DNA from: Phytophthora colocasiae
Lineage: Eukaryota > Oomycota > Peronosporomycetes > Peronosporales > Peronosporaceae
Assembly: GCA_018806915.1 (NCBI GenBank)
Contig: JAGKQI010000047.1
Span: forward strand, 1 to 64,000
Reading direction: 5' to 3'
Length of the DNA: 64,000 nucleotides
Shown: positions 51,039-61,665 of the stretch, piece by piece
Position numbering within the stretch: the first letter of the stretch is position 1
How the letters are laid out: every line of letters starts with the position of its first letter
The notes under the pieces: model-generated
Database searches by the model: none
What the model saw: the letters and a program-made list of their open reading frames with translations, nothing else
Told to the model about the DNA's origin: nothing
Program-made: the position numbers and the translations under genes

Positions 51039-52062
51039 ATGCCTCGCCGGTCAGAGAGGAAGACGCTACTACAGGAGATAGAATCAGCTTACGCCTACTA
51101 CGCTGTGACAGGAGATGAAGAACAGGGCGAGTTCCTGCTAAGCATGTACCTCGAGATCGCCACAAGCCGATATTTGTATGATCGGGTTGGTTCTCCACAC
51201 AGGGATACGGACTTTCGTGAGTTGCTAACCAATAGTGACATCGATTTTCGGCAGTTAACTCGAGTGTCCAAGCTATCGTTTGTTGCGCTGCCAATACCAG
51301 CCCCATCATTGACATTTTGGGCCCGAAGTCACACCACAGGCAGCGGCCAGTCTGCCAACAGCTAGCCGTTGGCTTATCCCGTCCTGGTAAAAATGGTGAT
51401 GGTGCAAGTGGGAGAGTTTCATCGCAAGTTTAAGATTGCCACGGGATCCGTGGTCACGTACACCACACGAGTGTTAACGGTCTAAAAGCGGTGAGGTTAG
51501 ATTGGATCTCGTGGCCATCGCGGGCAAGGCAAAAGGAGATTTCGTGCGTGTTGACGGCGGAGGGCTTTCCATACTGGGTTGACTTATTGACAGCACGACC
51601 TTGCCACTTTCTGCGATAGATGGCAGTAGCTATTGGGATCGAAAGAACAGGCCCATGCGATTGAACACACTCGAGTCCGCACACGAGCCTTAACATCCGC
51701 AATGTACTCCAGTAATCCTTTTGTCGGTGTCACACCGAATACCTGCAATAATAGTGGCAAGTTCGTTGTTAGATTCAGCCTGGTACAGCTTGATGACTTC
51801 ACGATGTGACTCACCTCTTTCGTGAGCATGAATCATTTTTTTAATCGTGGGGAGTATCTACTAACTGATTCCGCATCCTCTGATGTCGTTCGTGTTGCCT
51901 GCCTACAAGTCTCCATTAGCTGATCTACCTGACAACAGAGACTTTAACGAATATTTGACTGGAACCCGAGCCCGGAACGAGCAAGTGATTGGTATTTTGA
52001 AAGGCCGGTGGTCATCTCTTCGAGAGATGCGCACCCAGCTACATTGGGCTTTTGACCCTAAC
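51039..52062 (+). pseudogene. PIF/Harbinger (HARBI1-like) transposase, frame-broken
   Basis: A DDE_Tnp_4-type transposase can be followed through at least four frame changes. It starts MPRRSERKTLLQEIESAY and reaches DFRQLTRVSKLSF by about 51270. At 51361-51480 comes LAVGLSRPGKNGDGASVGEF then GSVVTYTTRV, the helix-turn-helix-like segment of this family. GFPYWV (about 51570) stands where the first catalytic Asp segment belongs, but the Asp is not clear. YWDRKNR follows at about 51630. YLLTDSAS (about 51860) is the usual YLLADSAY. The end, 51899-52050, has LPAYKSP and ARNEQVIGILKGRWSSLREM with the third acidic residue. The extreme C-terminus is replaced by a GA microsatellite. Its probable partner is the Myb/SANT-like pseudogene facing it. 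The family call is firm, and no active protein is possible. Confidence 0.8.
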
Positions 52063-52173
<111 letters not shown>

Positions 52174-52279
52174 TTACGTGGATCAATTCATGAAACCATC
52201 AAACCAATTACACTAAGCATCTCCAGCTCTGAATCTCACCTACGTGGTTAAGTAGCTATACTCGAGTGAATATAACCCT

Positions 52280-53303
52280 TCATTTGCTTGCGATTTTTTC
52301 CAGGAGCGATAGAAATTGTTCAGCTTCCTCTGGTGTATGACCCTTTTCAATCAGCGAATTGAGCATCTCAAAGCGGTGCATTCTGCTCGATGGTCCGCTC
52401 GTTCTTTTCCCCACTTAGCCTTTTCACACGCAAAACGCTCGTGCTCAAGCTCCTGTTTGTCTGCATTATTTAATTGTGATGCTAGGTCATTCAACTTTAC
52501 ATTCAAAACCGCGTTGCATGCAAACGCTTACCAGAACGAGTCTCGGACTTTTTGCACAGCGTTCACTGTCAAAATCCAAGCGCTTCGTTTCCACTAAGGT
52601 ATGCCAACACGTTAGTACGTTATTATTGTTCTTCGAGTAAAAGCATAAACACATCGCTTACCGACTGCCTTGGACTCCGCTGCAAGCTTCATAGCAGCAG
52701 TCGCAATACTACTACCTGATCCACTCGCAGTACTGGGAGACTGGTTAAGTGTTGAGAGTTGGGCTGTACGCGGAGTCTTGCTCCCTTTTACGAAATGCAC
52801 CTGGTGTATTTCGTAAAAGGGAGCAAGACTCCGCGTACAGCCCAACTCGGCATCAAATTTTGATGCCTGACTAACCGGGTTGTCACGTGTACGTTGGGCT
52901 AGGATAGTGTAGTCGCTTGGGGATGGCGAGCTTATCGAAACACTTTGGGAATTGGAACTAGGCGAGACAGGGGCTTGGTTCTGTGTTAAATCGAGCTCCA
53001 CTGCACTAGAGATCTCCACGATATTATCGACGTCCAGCCGTACATCTGCTTCTTCCCCAGTCAGCTCAAAATCGGTGCCAGGTGCGGTTGAGTCGAATGC
53101 TTCAAGAGGAGTCACATTAGCTTTGCTGCCGAACAAAGCTTTCATTTTTCATACCATGGGACATTTCCTTTCCAGCATCTGCTACAAAGTATAAATGCCA
53201 CACTCTTCGTCGCCGGATGTTACTCCAGCCCCGGTCGTGTCCTCGTATGTCTTCGCCTTCATGTAGCGGTTTTGTAAGTAGTGAAACGGTCTCGCACCTG
53301 GTA
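52280..53303 (-). pseudogene. Myb/SANT-like partner protein of a Harbinger element, decayed
   Basis: Minus strand. The 5' end visible is VRDRF at 53298, followed after a frame change by NRYMKAKTYEDTTGAG and GDEECGIYTL. Two stop codons (TAG, TGA) interrupt the way to KMKALFGSKANVTPLEAFDS. The middle is Ser/Pro-rich and acidic (VRLDVDNIVEI). A 68-bp intron (52594-52661; GTAAGC, TACTAAC branch site, TTAG) joins ESKAV to VETKRLDFDSERCAKS. A second intron of 71 bp (52461-52531) precedes the coiled coil KQELEHERFACEKAKWGKER. After one more frameshift the end reads TPEEAEQFLSLLEKIASK and stops at 52280. The DNA-binding N-terminus is missing: the pogo element starts at 53304 and I do not recognise the missing part beyond it. 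Proteins of this type accompany PIF/Harbinger transposases. Confidence 0.65.
52756..52848. repeat. 93-bp near-perfect palindrome
   Basis: Two 46-nt arms around a single central T at 52802; the only non-identical pair is 52797/52807 (G-T). It lies inside the Myb/SANT-like pseudogene and forces an unusual inverted stretch in its translation (around SKTPRTAQL). Confidence 0.95.
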
Positions 53304-55342
53304 TCCGTTAGACCCCAATTCCGGGACACCAAGTTCCGGGACAGGTGTTTTGCGAAAAATCTTTTTGTCCACTAGAATCGGCTTTCTCCTCCACCTTCAG
53401 CACGTAATTTTAGCCAGCTAAAAGAACTTTCGATCGGTGTGCTGCTTGTCTGAAAGCGGCGATTCACTGCTGAGAACCACGCCAAAGTGTGCCCAGATCC
53501 CCAAAAGTCGTGCGCGGTGGAAGAAGAAAATGACCCGCCTGACGAAATGAAGCGGCTCCAGCAAGCTGTAGACGCAGTCAATGAAAAGAGGCTTTCACTA
53601 CGAGCAGCTGCTACGAGGTTTGGTGTCAGCAAGAGCAAAATTCATCGTCGTACGTCGGGTCAAGTGGAGTTGACCTCTCGGAATGACCCACAATCAATAT
53701 TGCCTTCTGGCGAGATTAGCGGCCAAGTAAAAGCTGTGACGATGCGTACGAGGCATGGTCAACACTTTACAAAGGAGGAACTGGGGTTATTCATCCGTGC
53801 TATCGTCGAAAACATCCCGCACAGTCGTGAAATACCCGAAAATTTCCCGTCTAAGAGCTACATCCAGCGATTTGTTGTCAAGCATGCTGTTGATTTTAGT
53901 TCTAGACGTGTGCAGTCGCTGGAGGTTTGTCGAGCAAAGGCATCTACAGTTGAAAACGTGGATAGACATTTCAACAATTTCAAAGAAGTGATGTCTTCCG
54001 TCGCAGATATCCCGACTTCACGCATCTGGAATCTCGACGAGACTGTCATGAGTCGCGACACACGGAGAGCTAGGAAAAAGGTACTGGTTGCTAAACACAT
54101 GCGAGCGAATGTTCAAGAGTCCAACGATTGCACAAATGTGTCTGCTTTCGTGTGCGTCAACGCCGATGGAAGATTTGTGCCCCCCCCTTTTTCATTTTGC
54201 CTTGTAAAAAAATTGAGTACGTGACACAGCAGGAGGTTTGAAAGGCTCGAAGTTTGTCACCAGTATTTCTTACGACTAAGCTGTTTATCCAGTACTTCGA
54301 GTGGTTTGTACAGGTCATTCCACCAGAAAGACCCGTACTGGCGATTGCAGATGCCATTTTTCGAGCAGAACACTTCAATATGCTCGGAAACATAGTATTC
54401 TACTTTACGCGCTACCAGCCCACACCTCACATTTTCTCCAACCTCCGGATGTATCGGTTTTTCAGCATTTCAAGCGCATTTTTGAGGATGAGAAGAGAGC
54501 TTTTCGTGTGAACGAGCGGCGCATGGACGAAGAAGTGTCATGGTGGCTGTGGCTTCGAAGGCTTTGACGGGGTGTTTGACCAGAGCATACATTGTTGCTG
54601 GATTTGAACAGACTGGTCTGTATCCTCTCTGTCGCGACAAAATGATAGATGACATTATTGGTGACGAACCTAGTCAGCAAGAAAGCGTGATATTGCTGTC
54701 AGCAAGCACATCACCCCATGGACGTGGCGGTTGGAACGGAGCGGCTTTGATCCCGAAGAGACCCGAGCGCTCTCTTTAAACCAGTTTGGGCTAGATGAAC
54801 TCAAAGCTCAAAATCGAAAGCGGAAGGAGAGATCAGAGCCTGAAAAGGTTGTTCCTGGTGGCACTCTGATGACAACTGACGATATCTCGACAATGGTTGC
54901 AGAGCAAAAAGAGCTGGTGCGGCTGAAACAAGAGGAAAAAAGCGTCGCCAGATTGAGACGTCTTAGCTAAGGCCGCGAAAGTTGAAGCTGCTCAACAGAG
55001 AATATAACGAGAAAAGGTGTTGGCTGAAAAGCGAGAGCAAGCGGAGCTTAGGCGCAGAGAAACAGACGAACGGAAGTTGATGAATGCAGAAGACCCACGT
55101 CATCTGAAGCGTTGCATACGAAAAGGCGTCATTAAGCTCCGTGCCCCGAAACCGGAATCGTCAAGTTTTGACACTTTTCAAATAGACGTCATGACCGTTT
55201 GAGGCAGTCGATCAGCTTAGGGCATGCTTGTGCAAACTACGTTTTCCTTCTTCTTTCGAACCATGTACTTCATGCCAAACTCTGCCTCTTCCACATTCAA
55301 AATAATTGCTTAAAACGTGTCTCGGAACTGGGGTCTAGCGGA
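53304..55342 (+). mobile_element. pogo-like (Tc1/mariner superfamily) DNA transposon, 2039 bp
   Basis: Terminal inverted repeats of 25 bp at 53304-53328 and 55318-55342 agree at 22 positions (core TAGACCCC-A/G-TTCCG). TA stands on both sides (53302-53303 and 55343-55344), the target duplication of this superfamily. It carries one transposase pseudogene in the + direction. It lies directly against the truncated 5' end of the Myb/SANT-like pseudogene, so it may have inserted into that gene or its intron. An inner TA in each repeat leaves the exact end open by a few bases; the outer choice is preferred because TCCG continues to match. Confidence 0.85.
53547..55202 (+). pseudogene. pogo-like transposase (CENP-B/DDE_1 type), frame-broken
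   Basis: ATG at 53547. An N-terminal psq-type helix-turn-helix (KRLQQAVDAVNEKRLSLRAA, then ATRFGVSKSKIHRR) is followed by the second DNA-binding part (RRVQSLEVCRAKAS at about residue 120). First catalytic Asp is in RIWNLDET (about 54030). At a run of eight C (54181-54188) the frame shifts, and PFFILPCKKIEYVTQQEV reads on in another frame to a stop. FEWFVQVIPPERPVLAIADA holds the region of the second Asp, and LPAHTSHFLQPPDVSVFQHF the third, in yet another frame. ALTGCLTRAYIVAGFEQTGL and a charged coiled-coil tail (to MTV, stop at 55200) complete the family pattern. All domains are present in order, but several frameshifts make it inactive unless some are sequencing errors. Confidence 0.8.
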
Positions 55343-55344
55343 TA

Positions 55345-55819
55345 AGGTTTCAGCCGAAATAGCTCCTTACTACTCGAGTCCAAAGCCGAAGCGAGGAGAT
55401 TATTTGGAATGATGGATATGTGAGGAGCACATCATGGATTTCAGTCGGCGGTAGCTCGTATTTGACGCAGTGGTACTTTCCCAAATACCGTCGGATATCA
55501 AACTCTGATAAATTGATTTTGAAACGGGCTTATAGTTATTTTTTACTAGACATCGATTGAACTTCATTCTAACCAGGTCAGTTTTGCAGCTTCGACAGGT
55601 CACTAGTGTCCGATTCTAAATTCAAAATACCCGATTGAATATACGCACCCCGCAATCTGGCGGTACTCTCTGATCAATAATCACCACTCCCCGTTTGTAC
55701 CATGACCGACAATCCGTTTCTACTTCTTCTTCTAAACCTACGTTTTCCACGAGGCAGATCGCTGACGTTTAGCTTAAGCCTGCTTGGATGATGAGAGGAA
55801 GCTAACAGACTACTGTGTC
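55345..55819. other. Non-coding stretch right of the pogo element
   Basis: No convincing gene. A short minus-strand frame (55400-55603) has no recognisable motif, and I could not find the missing N-terminus of the Myb/SANT-like protein here. Confidence 0.4.
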
Positions 55820-56002
55820 TAAATGACCTGCGTAAAGTGTTTAAGTCGGACTACACCAATTTGGCATCACACGTACACACTATGAAAGTGACATGACCAG
55901 AGTCACGTTACTTCCATGGATCACCTAGAAGAACTGCTACGCGAAATTGCATTGGATTGTCGTGGGTAATTTTCCACTGTCGTTTAATATTTCCAAAGAA
56001 TG
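55820..56002 (+). pseudogene. Possible N-terminal hAT transposase fragment (BED finger)
   Basis: On + at 55831-55893 the frame reads LRKVFKSDYTNLASHVHTMK, resembling the second half of a BED zinc finger (YTNL..H). About 50 bases later HWIVVGNFPLSF resembles the conserved W.DWIV.NLPFSF segment that follows it in hAT transposases. The two pieces lie in different frames. Orientation is opposite to the hAT pieces at 56400-57580, so they are not one gene as arranged. Confidence 0.4.
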
Positions 56003-56399
56003 TAACAGCACTTTTTATACATATCTTTCTGGGGAGATACAAACGCGCTAACTTCATGTACTACGCAGGTCCATGAATTTAACTCCCATCTCAGTCTAGA
56101 TCCAGACCGCCACCATGTGCTTATCGCATGATAATACATACACTTGCACCATACTTCAGATTTCAATTTGTTTTAGATATACTCAAAAATCATGCAATTG
56201 TTTGGTTTACTTACGTAGTTTGTATTTACAACCATGTTGTGTGGCAAGCCTCAGGGCTACCGACTATTACATTGATCGACATTGTATTAGAAACTGCAAA
56301 AAATATATACAGATATGATATCCGCCACCCATCAATACTAAATCTTGCACGTTGCCTCAATTGATTGTTGCAATACTATCGAACTTATCTCTACATAAT
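56003..56399. other. AT-rich stretch without recognised gene
   Basis: Between the two hAT relics. Reading frames of 60-78 codons show nothing I recognise. Confidence 0.4.
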
Positions 56400-57580
56400 T
56401 CACTGCAGCGTGTCAACCTGCGTAGTGTTCGCACGGAGAAACAGCAGTATTTCCAGCGTGATAGACTGCAGGGAGTGACGCTGCTGGCCAAACGTAGTGC
56501 GAGCGATACTAAAAAATGGGCTCGACATCGTTGGAGGTTGGTGGTAGACTTGCCAGCAACACATATTGCGGCTTTTTACGTCGATACACCGACGCTTCTC
56601 GATGCGCTACACGAACGATTCGTGCTCGTTGTTATCGTCCGCCGTTGACTAACAGATATACCGCCTGGAACCTTTCGACCGCCTCGCGCTGAGTATGCGA
56701 CAGCTTGTTAGCCTGCCCCTGAGCACCCGCACACAGACTGCTTCGAAATACGAGTTGTGCATAATATACCAGCACTAGGATCTAGTGAAAAAAATATCAT
56801 ACAATATCACAAAATGTAACTAGCAACGAGTAAAACCGAAATGTCAAATGGATCGGACTCACCAAAATAGTCTTTAAAGGTCGGGAACGATGAATTAGGC
56901 CATCAAACCAAACTCGCACGTCGAGCAGACTGACTTTGCTGCCTTGAAGAGCCTTGACACGGACTCAATGTTCTTCAATTCAACCAGCTGTCCGTGGAAC
57001 TTGCGATTCATTGCCTGTCGCGTCGGTGAACGGTAACAGCTCGAAATACCGGTTTACCATAGCGAATGTCGAGTTCCATCTGGTATCTTGACGAATCACA
57101 CGTCGTAGATTAGTCTTGGAGCTGAACATTGAGAATTTGTATGTAGATAAACAAAATTTGAAATCTTTTTTTGTTGTTATAAAAATCAAACATAGAAATA
57201 TACGTACCGGAGCTTGGCGGATGAGGCAGAGTATGGAGCTTGACCATCAGAAAGTGTAGATTCTCCTGCTAATCAGAAAAACGTGGGAGCTTGTTCTGAA
57301 CGACTAGGTTAACCCAGTGGCATGCACAGCCGATTAACGGCACATTCATGTGGCTAGATGGCGATTGACGGAGCAGTTGTCTCCAACGACTAAGAGACAC
57401 AGCTCCAGAGACATGTGAAAGTCTCGTTCCGGTATGGTAGTTAGGAATGAGCGATGGATTGCAGCTGAGAGGTAATCAGAGTTCGTCTAATGAGTGTAGC
57501 CATGCTAATAAGCGGAAAGTCGGTAGCCCCTCCCACTTCATAGCAAGCAAAAGACAGCAATGTAATGCTCAGACGCATGT
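56400..57580 (-). pseudogene. hAT transposase, C-terminal two thirds, decayed
   Basis: Minus strand. LELCLLVVGDNCSVNRHLAT, then NVPLIGCACHWVNLVVQNKL (57430-57290) is the hAT segment with the first catalytic Asp. An 86-bp intron (57122-57207; GTACGT, TTCAG) follows AKLR. Next come LRRVIRQDTRWNSTFAMVNR (about 57090), then KALQGSKVSLLDVRVWFDGL (about 56910) and FEAVCVRVLRG (about 56730). The dimerisation end, ARTTFGQQRHSLQSITLEIL at about 56450, finishes at a stop at 56400-56402. Several stops and frame changes separate these parts. The family is recognised from the order of the conserved blocks. Confidence 0.7.
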
Positions 57581-58069
57581 CTCCATCGGTGGCATGATAA
57601 CTCCGAAATTGCGATTGTACAGGACAGTCAAAACAACGTCAAATATTTAAGTCAGAGGTCGCTTAAAGTATCGCCATGGATCTAGCCGATGGAGGAGTGC
57701 GAAAGGAAAGACAAACCCGGTCGAACGGATCATAACGGGGGTTGCGCCTGTGTATCAGTGAAGGGTTTAACGACACTACCTTTGTGCTGGTAGTAATGTT
57801 GTTGGGTAGTACAGGTCTTTTATGCGACACCCAAAACTATTGCCGAGCTGTCATATTGATACACAAACGTTCATACTTTAGTAGTACTACAAAATATGCT
57901 ACTTCGAATACCAGTTACAGCCGTGAACCTTGTTTTCGGCACCCATACTACCGTATACCCTTTCTAATGCGATTTTCCCTTATTTGACTTTGTATTAGCG
58001 GTGTAAAAAACGAGCATAAACCTTGTATACAAAATAAGTACCACTGTGCCAAAAACGAGGTGCACGACT
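57581..58069. other. Stretch without recognised gene
   Basis: Short frames on both strands, none with motifs I know. AT content rises to the right. Confidence 0.4.
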
Positions 58070-58195
58070 GTATATCGTTTTCTTGTTTCCCATTAGCTCG
58101 TTCGTTGTTGCGTCTCCTTCTCAAGTGCTTGGACAAATTCATGCTTCTTTCGGCGTCGCACCTGAATGATTCTACAACGTTTTGCCGAGATCAAT
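58070..58195 (-). pseudogene. bZIP-like basic region fragment
   Basis: The minus strand reads KRCRIIQVRRRKKHEFVQAL then EKETQQRTS. This resembles the oomycete bZIP basic region CR.NQ.RYR.KQR followed by L.EE.Q, but the invariant Asn is Ile. A stop precedes it by few codons and the frame breaks soon after. The open frame 58357-58545 (EFIEEKAPTDPEMDIPCF) lies upstream on the same strand; whether it belongs to it is unknown. Could also be chance similarity. Confidence 0.35.
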
Positions 58196-58844
58196 TGCGA
58201 CTATCCATTCAAATTCATTACCGGTGGCGTGCTCTCCAAAAGAAGGTGTTGATATCTCTCGATGGTGTTCATGAGCTCGTAGTGACGAGCCAAAATCATT
58301 CTCTCGAATAGCTACAAGCGAGTAGAAAACATTAATAGCTGCGAATGTTCTATTAATCAGTCCATACGCACCTCTGACTCCACGAATAAGCCTTGTATAT
58401 AAACTCCAGCAAAGCACGGAATGTCCATTTCGGGGTCTGTCGGAGCTTTTTCTTCGATAAACTCTCGCAGCTCAGCCGGCCGCATTTGTTGGACGACGTA
58501 CTCGACGTGATTATACGAACTCCCATAGCAGCGAACAAACTTCACATGTAAGTTTAGATGCAGTCAGTATATAAAATATAGTACTTATTGTGAAAACCAA
58601 CCACAATGTCTACTCCGACTCTTATTCGGCCGATTGCAACCTTAATTAGAGTCGGGAACACTTATTCATTTACGCCCCGCTCTGTTTTAGAAAGTGTTTA
58701 ACCCAATTCTACTCCGAATAATCTGAAAGGTGCTAGGGCTAATAATAGCATTGTGACTGATTTAGAAATAAATAAGCCAAAATGCCGACTTCGAAGTCGG
58801 CATTACAGCTCTTTCCGCATATATAAATCCGCTAGAAACTGTAG
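58196..58844. other. Unassigned stretch with palindromic sequence
   Basis: Holds overlapping minus-strand frames of about 60-80 codons without known motifs (58172-58545), then non-coding DNA. TCTACTCCGA occurs at 58610 and 58710, and CCGACTC at 58616 pairs with GAGTCGG at 58649. A perfect 24-nt palindrome lies at its end. It may be the remains of a small non-autonomous element. Confidence 0.35.
58781..58804. repeat. Perfect 24-nt palindrome
   Basis: AATGCCGACTTC followed directly by its reverse complement, 40 bases before the next reading frame. Confidence 0.9.
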
Positions 58845-59655
58845 ATGATGGGAACACTTGCTCGTGTGTCGGTCAAAATTGGTGGAATTGCTCAAACAAG
58901 CAGGACGAACGTTCGAGTTGAAAAACCAGAGTTTTGCTTTGACTCAAAAGGGTCTTTCGAAGTGTTTTGTGGTCAGGTTGAGGAGTTCGTCGAGCATGCG
59001 CTAACTGCAAATGAAGTGAAAACAGTTCGCTCAGATACGAATCTCTATGCAAAGCCAAGTTTAAGTGCTTCTCAAAAGGATCTCGTGGCTTTAAACGCAT
59101 ACAATTAGAGGAACGTGTTGGACAAAGCTCGAGGTAACTATCAGCGACGTCGAATCAGCGACGTCGAAAGGCTGACGGACCTCTATGTTTCGAAATAGTT
59201 GTGTTCGCAGCAAAGGAATCAAATGAAACAGCGTCTACGCGTCGACGTGCTACTCAAGGTTAAATTCAGCAGGCAGCAGACGATATATCTGACTTTTTGT
59301 CAGAGAGGACGGATGTTCACGTGGGCGAGATTACTGATCTCGCTGGACAATGACCCTGGCTCGTCAGCCAGCCGGAGCGGAGGTGACCTTGCCTGATATG
59401 GCTACATTTCACCAGATGCAGCATTTATATACTGTCGGAGCGACACTGAGCGGGTCGGGACTCTTCCTCAAACGCTATCTGTACGGATCAATGGGTCATC
59501 CGAACTACAACTCACATTTAATGTCCAGGAGTTGCGTGCAATTCTTGGTCTTCCGAACCACATCATACTTAGACAAGGGATCTTTGTATCATTTCAATCG
59601 CCACCAGAACCTGCTGGCAATATGGAAGACATTGACCACCAATCGTAGATCATGA
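58845..59655 (+). pseudogene. Unrecognised gene, broken into at least three frames
   Basis: The first frame (58845-59108) encodes KPEFCFDSKGSFEVFCGQVE then EFVEHALTANEV and ends in a stop after LVALNAYN. The next frames continue in the same style: NVLDKARGNYQRRRISDVER, then ADDISDFLSERTDVHVGEIT, then LARQPAGAEVTLPDMATFHQ. The end is VQELRAILGLPNHIILRQGI then SPPEPAGNMEDIDHQS, stopping near 59648. A 14-15 bp direct repeat (ATCAGCGACGTCGAA) at about 59138-59166 lies at one break. The continuity across frames indicates a formerly complete protein of about 260 residues. I do not recognise the family. Its position among transposon relics suggests a transposon-borne gene, but nothing proves it. Confidence 0.45.
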
Positions 59656-59685
59656 AATAAATAAAGAAACTAGTGCATGAATACG

Positions 59686-60174
59686 TTTTTTTTTCTCGCT
59701 ACGCTGCGGCGCAAGCCGTTCTTTGATGTCTCGTCAACGAAAACAACTGCTCCGGGTACCGATACCAACGCTCCATCTTCGCCATGAAGTCTTTAAATTC
59801 TCGCGGCGCAGCTTCACGTGCGCGTCGTTCAAGGACTTTTCTTGACAAGCCGAGTTCAAATTTGAGCACGTGTAGAATAGAGGAAGCACTAAATTTGCTC
59901 ACAGCGCTAGTGTAACGCTGACGCAACTCGGCTTGTAGTTCTTCTACATAGAAACAGGGGTGGCTTTTCACGTACGACTCGATGAAGCGTAGCACATGGC
60001 GATACGTTTTCCGGGGTTTACATGCCCAGACTCCTTAAACTGCACGTACCAGCGAAATACTGTACGCGCACTGATGCCGTAAATTCGACCGACTCGAGCG
60101 CATGGAATTCCGTACGCGTAGTGCAATACTACTGCTCGCCAGTGAAATTCGCATACATGCTTGGAAGACTGCAC
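59686..60174 (-). pseudogene. Tc1/IS630-like transposase, N-terminal half, truncated
   Basis: Minus strand, ATG at 60174. A helix-turn-helix (LHYAYGIPCARVGRIYGISA, then RTVFRWYVQFKESG) is followed after a one-base frame change by RKTYRHVLRFIESYVKSHPC, then FYVEELQAELRQRY and LGLSRKVLERRAREAAPREF. YPEQL then leads, after another one-base shift, to VFVDETSKNG, the segment with the first catalytic Asp. Sequence similarity ends at GLRRSVAR beside a run of nine T (59688-59696 region), so the rest of the DDE domain is missing. Confidence 0.7.
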
Positions 60175-60890
60175 TTATTTCAAAATGACGACTTCTCTGC
60201 CACAAAAGCTTAATAAGACTACTGATCTCAACTCATTTTACATATGCCGACTCCCTTTTACATTCTTATTAACTTGCGCACGAGTGTGAAATACACCGAT
60301 TGCACAAGCCTCAAATCGCCGGATTAACGCATGTTTGCAGATGACATTTTGACCGGTTTCCACAATAAAAATATGTATATCCATACCGATCGATTGTGGC
60401 ATCCAGGCTCCACTTCTACTGGAGGGTAGAATTGGTCTCGAAACTCCCTTTCAAAATCCAGCATATTTAAAACTGAATTCCATGTCAATTCTTTTCTTCA
60501 GTATATTATAGTAGTATACTACAGCAGTAGTATATATAATGTTATGAACGTCAACTTCAAATAAGCACAGGATAGACCACGATCTAAGATCATTACCGAA
60601 CGAAATACTCGGATTGGGACAGATTCCAGCCACAACGACAATGTGTCAAGTCGGCACTGTGGCCTCAACAGTGTTGAGCAGTGTGTAGCAGTAGCAGCAT
60701 CACGATTGAAGCGGGACGTTGATGGATTCCTCTTGCGTCAATTGGATAATGTGACAATACCCACTCGAAACGTGTCCGGTACCGGCGGGGATGCGACGAT
60801 ATGCATTGAAGTTCAATGATTGAACTAGCATTTCAGTGGCACTGATTCAATCAGCAGTGCTCCAATAGAGCTGGTCGGTAGCCTTGAAGT
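60175..60890. other. Non-coding stretch
   Basis: AT-rich around 60480-60540 (TAGTATAC-type repeats). CTCAACAGTGTTGAG at about 60668 and CTGATTCAATCAG at about 60843 are small palindromes. No gene recognised. Confidence 0.4.
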
Positions 60891-60894
60891 TTGT

Positions 60895-61053
60895 TTTGGC
60901 GCGAAATGGCTGGATAAAGCTTGCGCATGAAGTTGTTTTAGCGCAAAATCGCTGGTTGGAGCTGGTTGCGCTTGAAATTGGATTTGGCGCGAAAGCGCAA
61001 CTTTGAACGTCTGGTTGGCGCCACCAAATACTTTGTACGTTTGGCGCCGAAAT
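60895..61053. promoter_or_regulatory. Cluster of E2F-like TTTGGCGC motifs
   Basis: TTTGGCGCGAAA (palindromic, 60895-60906), TTTTAGCGCAAAA (about 60937), TTTGGCGCGAAA (about 60983) and TTTGGCGCCGAAA (about 61040) lie within 160 bp. They match the TTTSSCGC consensus of E2F sites. No gene start can be tied to them, so function is only a guess. Confidence 0.25.
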
Positions 61054-61665
61054 GATCCCCAGTTCCGAATTGTCATTTTCCAATTTGCTCTTCCGAGCAC
61101 AACTGACATATCCAAAGTTCGGCCGCTCCCATCGCCGTGGAGCGCCATGCTCGACCACCTTGGCGTTGACACCTGCTGCTCCTACGCCCGCTACATCCTC
61201 ATCCGTGCTGACCCGCATGACCGACCACTAGAACGCTGCTGGTCTCGGAGAACCCGAACGCTACCGCATCCTGAACCGCCGTTGTAACTGGACGAGCAGC
61301 TAGTTAAACACGTCGTCTGCGTGGTACATGCCATGTCCCGGTCATCGCGTCACACAGTACTCCACGCCTCGGATGAGACAAAGGGAGATCGATCTCACAG
61401 AAAAAAGTGAGAAATATAACCTCACGAGGTTTCCTCTCGAGGTTTTAAATCTTGGAACTCTCGGATCTAAACGAAGAGAGACGCGGTGAAATTTTCGAAT
61501 CTCATCGTCTCTCACCGCCGAAGCTCCTGGTTCGTCAATTACACGTCGAGAATGCTATTGGCCGCATCTCTGCACCAATGAGAATGGGATCAACATACAC
61601 CGAAATTTTACGGAGCTCCACACCGCAAATTACTCGATCTTGGAGAGACGCAGCCTTCTGACAAC
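61054..61665. other. Leader region of the coiled-coil gene, no gene recognised
   Basis: Holds GAGATCGATCTC (palindrome, about 61391), a GAGAGACG/CGTCTCTC pair around 61480-61520 and an open frame without ATG (61452-61661) that ends just before the next ATG. Probably a transcribed leader, but no promoter can be named. Confidence 0.3.

Noticed and set aside
60847..61218. 123-codon minus-strand frame
   Set aside because: No motif; the composition reflects the TTTGGCGC-type repeats underneath.
61452..61661. Open frame before the coiled-coil gene
   Set aside because: No ATG start, no motif, and it ends just before the ATG of the next frame; likely leader sequence.
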